Source: CBDULX01 sp965368175
GTDB lineage: Bacteria; Pseudomonadota; Gammaproteobacteria; SZUA-229
DNA: 5,400 bases
Reading direction: 5' to 3'
Assembly: GCA_965368175.1 (NCBI GenBank)
Contig: CBDULX010000202.1
Span: 1-5,400 of the forward strand
Below, piece by piece: positions 4,330-5,400 of the stretch. The notes beneath the pieces are model-generated. The model was not told the DNA's origin, ran no database searches, and worked only from the letters and a program-made list of their open reading frames with translations. The position numbers and the translations under genes were made by a program. Numbering within the stretch: position 1 is the stretch's first letter; the number at the start of each line of letters is the position of its first letter.

Positions 4330-5400
4330 GCCGTTATCCTCACATCCTGCCCGACCATCCTGATATCTTTAATATGAAACGCCAGCCGCTGCTCCATACC
4401 CTGAATACCCGGCAAATGAAATAATCCCTTTGCCTGATCCCCCATTAGATGGGGTGCCATATAAATAACGATTTCATCGACCAGGCCTGCATCCAGTAAA
4501 GCCCCGCAGAGTACACTGCCTGCTTCCACATGTACTTCGTTGATTTCCTGTTCTGCCAGCCAATGCATAGCTGCAAGAAGATCAACTCGCCCGTTACTGT
4601 CTTTTACCTGAACTACTTCGCCATGGGTATAATCATGAGACAGAGGGTCCGGGTGGCAGGTCAGAATCACTGTCTGCCCGGGTAGACTGAATACCCTGGC
4701 ATCCTGTGGACAGCTTAACTGACTGTCCAGAATCACCCTCATGGGTTGATGCGGAGGTATATCCAGACCCAGCTCCTGCGCACTGAGTCTGACATTGAGC
4801 GAAGGATCATCGGCCAGTATAGTGCCCATCGCTGTTACTACCGCTGAACTCCGGGCCCGAAGTTTCTGTACATCATTCCGCGCCGCCGTCCCAGTAATCC
4901 ACTGGCTTTCACCGGATGCCATGGCGGTTCGGCCATCGAGACTCATCGCCAGCTTGATCCGAACATAAGGTAAACCTGACGACATTCGCTTGATAAAGCC
5001 GGGATTTAACTCGCGAGCCTGGGCTTCCAGCACGCCGGTTGTAATTTCGATGCCAGCCTCTCGTAGCCTTAACACACCCTGCCCCGACACCTGGGGATTA
5101 GGATCTTCCATGGCAATCACCACCTGAGACACATCCGCATCAACCAGGGCATCCGCGCAGGGAGGAGTTCGACCGTGGTGACTACAGGGCTCAAGGGTGA
5201 CGTAAGCGGTTGCGCCCTTTGCCTGAGCCCCGGCCTGATTGAGGGCATGGATTTCAGCATGGGGCTCGCCGGCCTTACGGTGCCAGCCTTCCCCGATGAT
5301 TTTTCCATTTTTTACCACTACACAGCCCACCCGCGGATTGGGCTGTGTGGTGTACAGGCCCTTCGAAGCCAGCTGTAAGGCTCTGGCCATGTAGACGGTA
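4317..5400 (-). CDS. ribD: Bifunctional riboflavin deaminase/reductase RibD (5' end beyond the window)
   Basis: RibD carries out two consecutive cytoplasmic steps: deamination of the pyrimidine produced by GTP cyclohydrolase II, then NADPH-dependent reduction of its ribosyl side chain. Counting from the in-window ATG at 5390, the deaminase domain has the zinc ligands H44 (HAE, catalytic E46), C69 (PCSHHGRTPPC) and C78, and PNPRVGCV at 17-24. The reductase domain begins near 141 with PYVRIKLAMSLDGRTAMASG and continues with SQWITG (162-167). HVEAG and the C-terminal LVDEIVIYMAPHLMG are also typical. The bases beyond 5390 stay open and read TVY before MARAL, matching EYYMARAL in E. coli RibD. 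The real start is therefore probably a few codons beyond the right edge, and the ATG at 5390 is internal. The stop lies within a palindrome, and the following genes are not flavin genes. Confidence 0.96.
   Translation of the reverse strand, partial: TVYMARALQLASKGLYTTQPNPRVGCVVVKNGKIIGEGWHRKAGEPHAEIHALNQAGAQAKGATAYVTLEPCSHHGRTPPCADALVDADVSQVVIAMEDPNPQVSGQGVLRLREAGIEITTGVLEAQARELNPGFIKRMSSGLPYVRIKLAMSLDGRTAMASGESQWITGTAARNDVQKLRARSSAVVTAMGTILADDPSLNVRLSAQELGLDIPPHQPMRVILDSQLSCPQDARVFSLPGQTVILTCHPDPLSHDYTHGEVVQVKDSNGRVDLLAAMHWLAEQEINEVHVEAGSVLCGALLDAGLVDEIVIYMAPHLMGDQAKGLFHLPGIQGMEQRLAFHIKDIRMVGQDVRITAIPQ

Noticed and set aside
5388..5390. ATG at 5390 as the true ribD start
   Set aside because: The frame stays open to the window edge, and the extra residues TVY match the position of EYY before MARAL in E. 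coli RibD.

Overview
The window carries most of a proteobacterial riboflavin-biosynthesis/nusB cluster, entirely on the minus strand. Transcription therefore runs from high to low coordinates: ribD (start beyond the right edge), a predicted small outer-membrane beta-barrel gene, a proteasome-beta/HslV-like gene, ribE (riboflavin synthase), ribBA (RibBX type), ribH (lumazine synthase) and nusB, followed by about 176 bases with no recognised gene at the left edge. RibD, RibH and NusB closely resemble the Escherichia coli proteins as I remember them. The order ribD-ribE-ribBA-ribH-nusB is common in Gammaproteobacteria, and the degenerate ribBA type is widespread in Proteobacteria, so a gammaproteobacterium is the best guess. 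The species is not recognisable.

The flavin genes form a nearly complete pathway. The N-terminal domain of RibBA makes the four-carbon unit 3,4-dihydroxy-2-butanone 4-phosphate. RibD deaminates and reduces the pyrimidine intermediate. RibH condenses the two branches to lumazine, and RibE dismutates lumazine to riboflavin. The missing step is GTP cyclohydrolase II: the C-terminal domain of RibBA has the right length but lacks the zinc-cysteine and catalytic motifs, so a separate ribA should exist elsewhere in the genome. No FMN riboswitch is visible in any intergenic space here. NusB is the antitermination partner of NusE/S10, and its linkage to ribH is conserved.

The unusual part is between ribD and ribE, at about 3057-4316. 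Two genes not known to be needed for flavin synthesis sit on the same strand. One encodes a secreted barrel protein of 184 residues, after correcting its start to 4222. The other encodes a 190-residue Ntn-hydrolase most like HslV or the bacterial proteasome homologue BPH. It has Ser rather than Thr at the expected mature N terminus, and no unfoldase gene is visible nearby. The protease gene has a perfect TATAAT and a good ribosome binding site in front of it and ends 14 bases before ribE, so it may be the first gene of a sub-operon.

The junction between ribD and the insert is marked by a perfect 24-bp palindrome that overlaps the ribD stop codon. It sits inside a 32-bp palindrome interrupted by 7 bases. 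It lacks a U-tract, so it is not a standard terminator. A second small inverted repeat overlaps a TATAAT in the 108-base ribBA-ribH gap. Downstream of nusB the usual thiL is not seen. One minus-strand frame stays open to the window edge but is unidentified.
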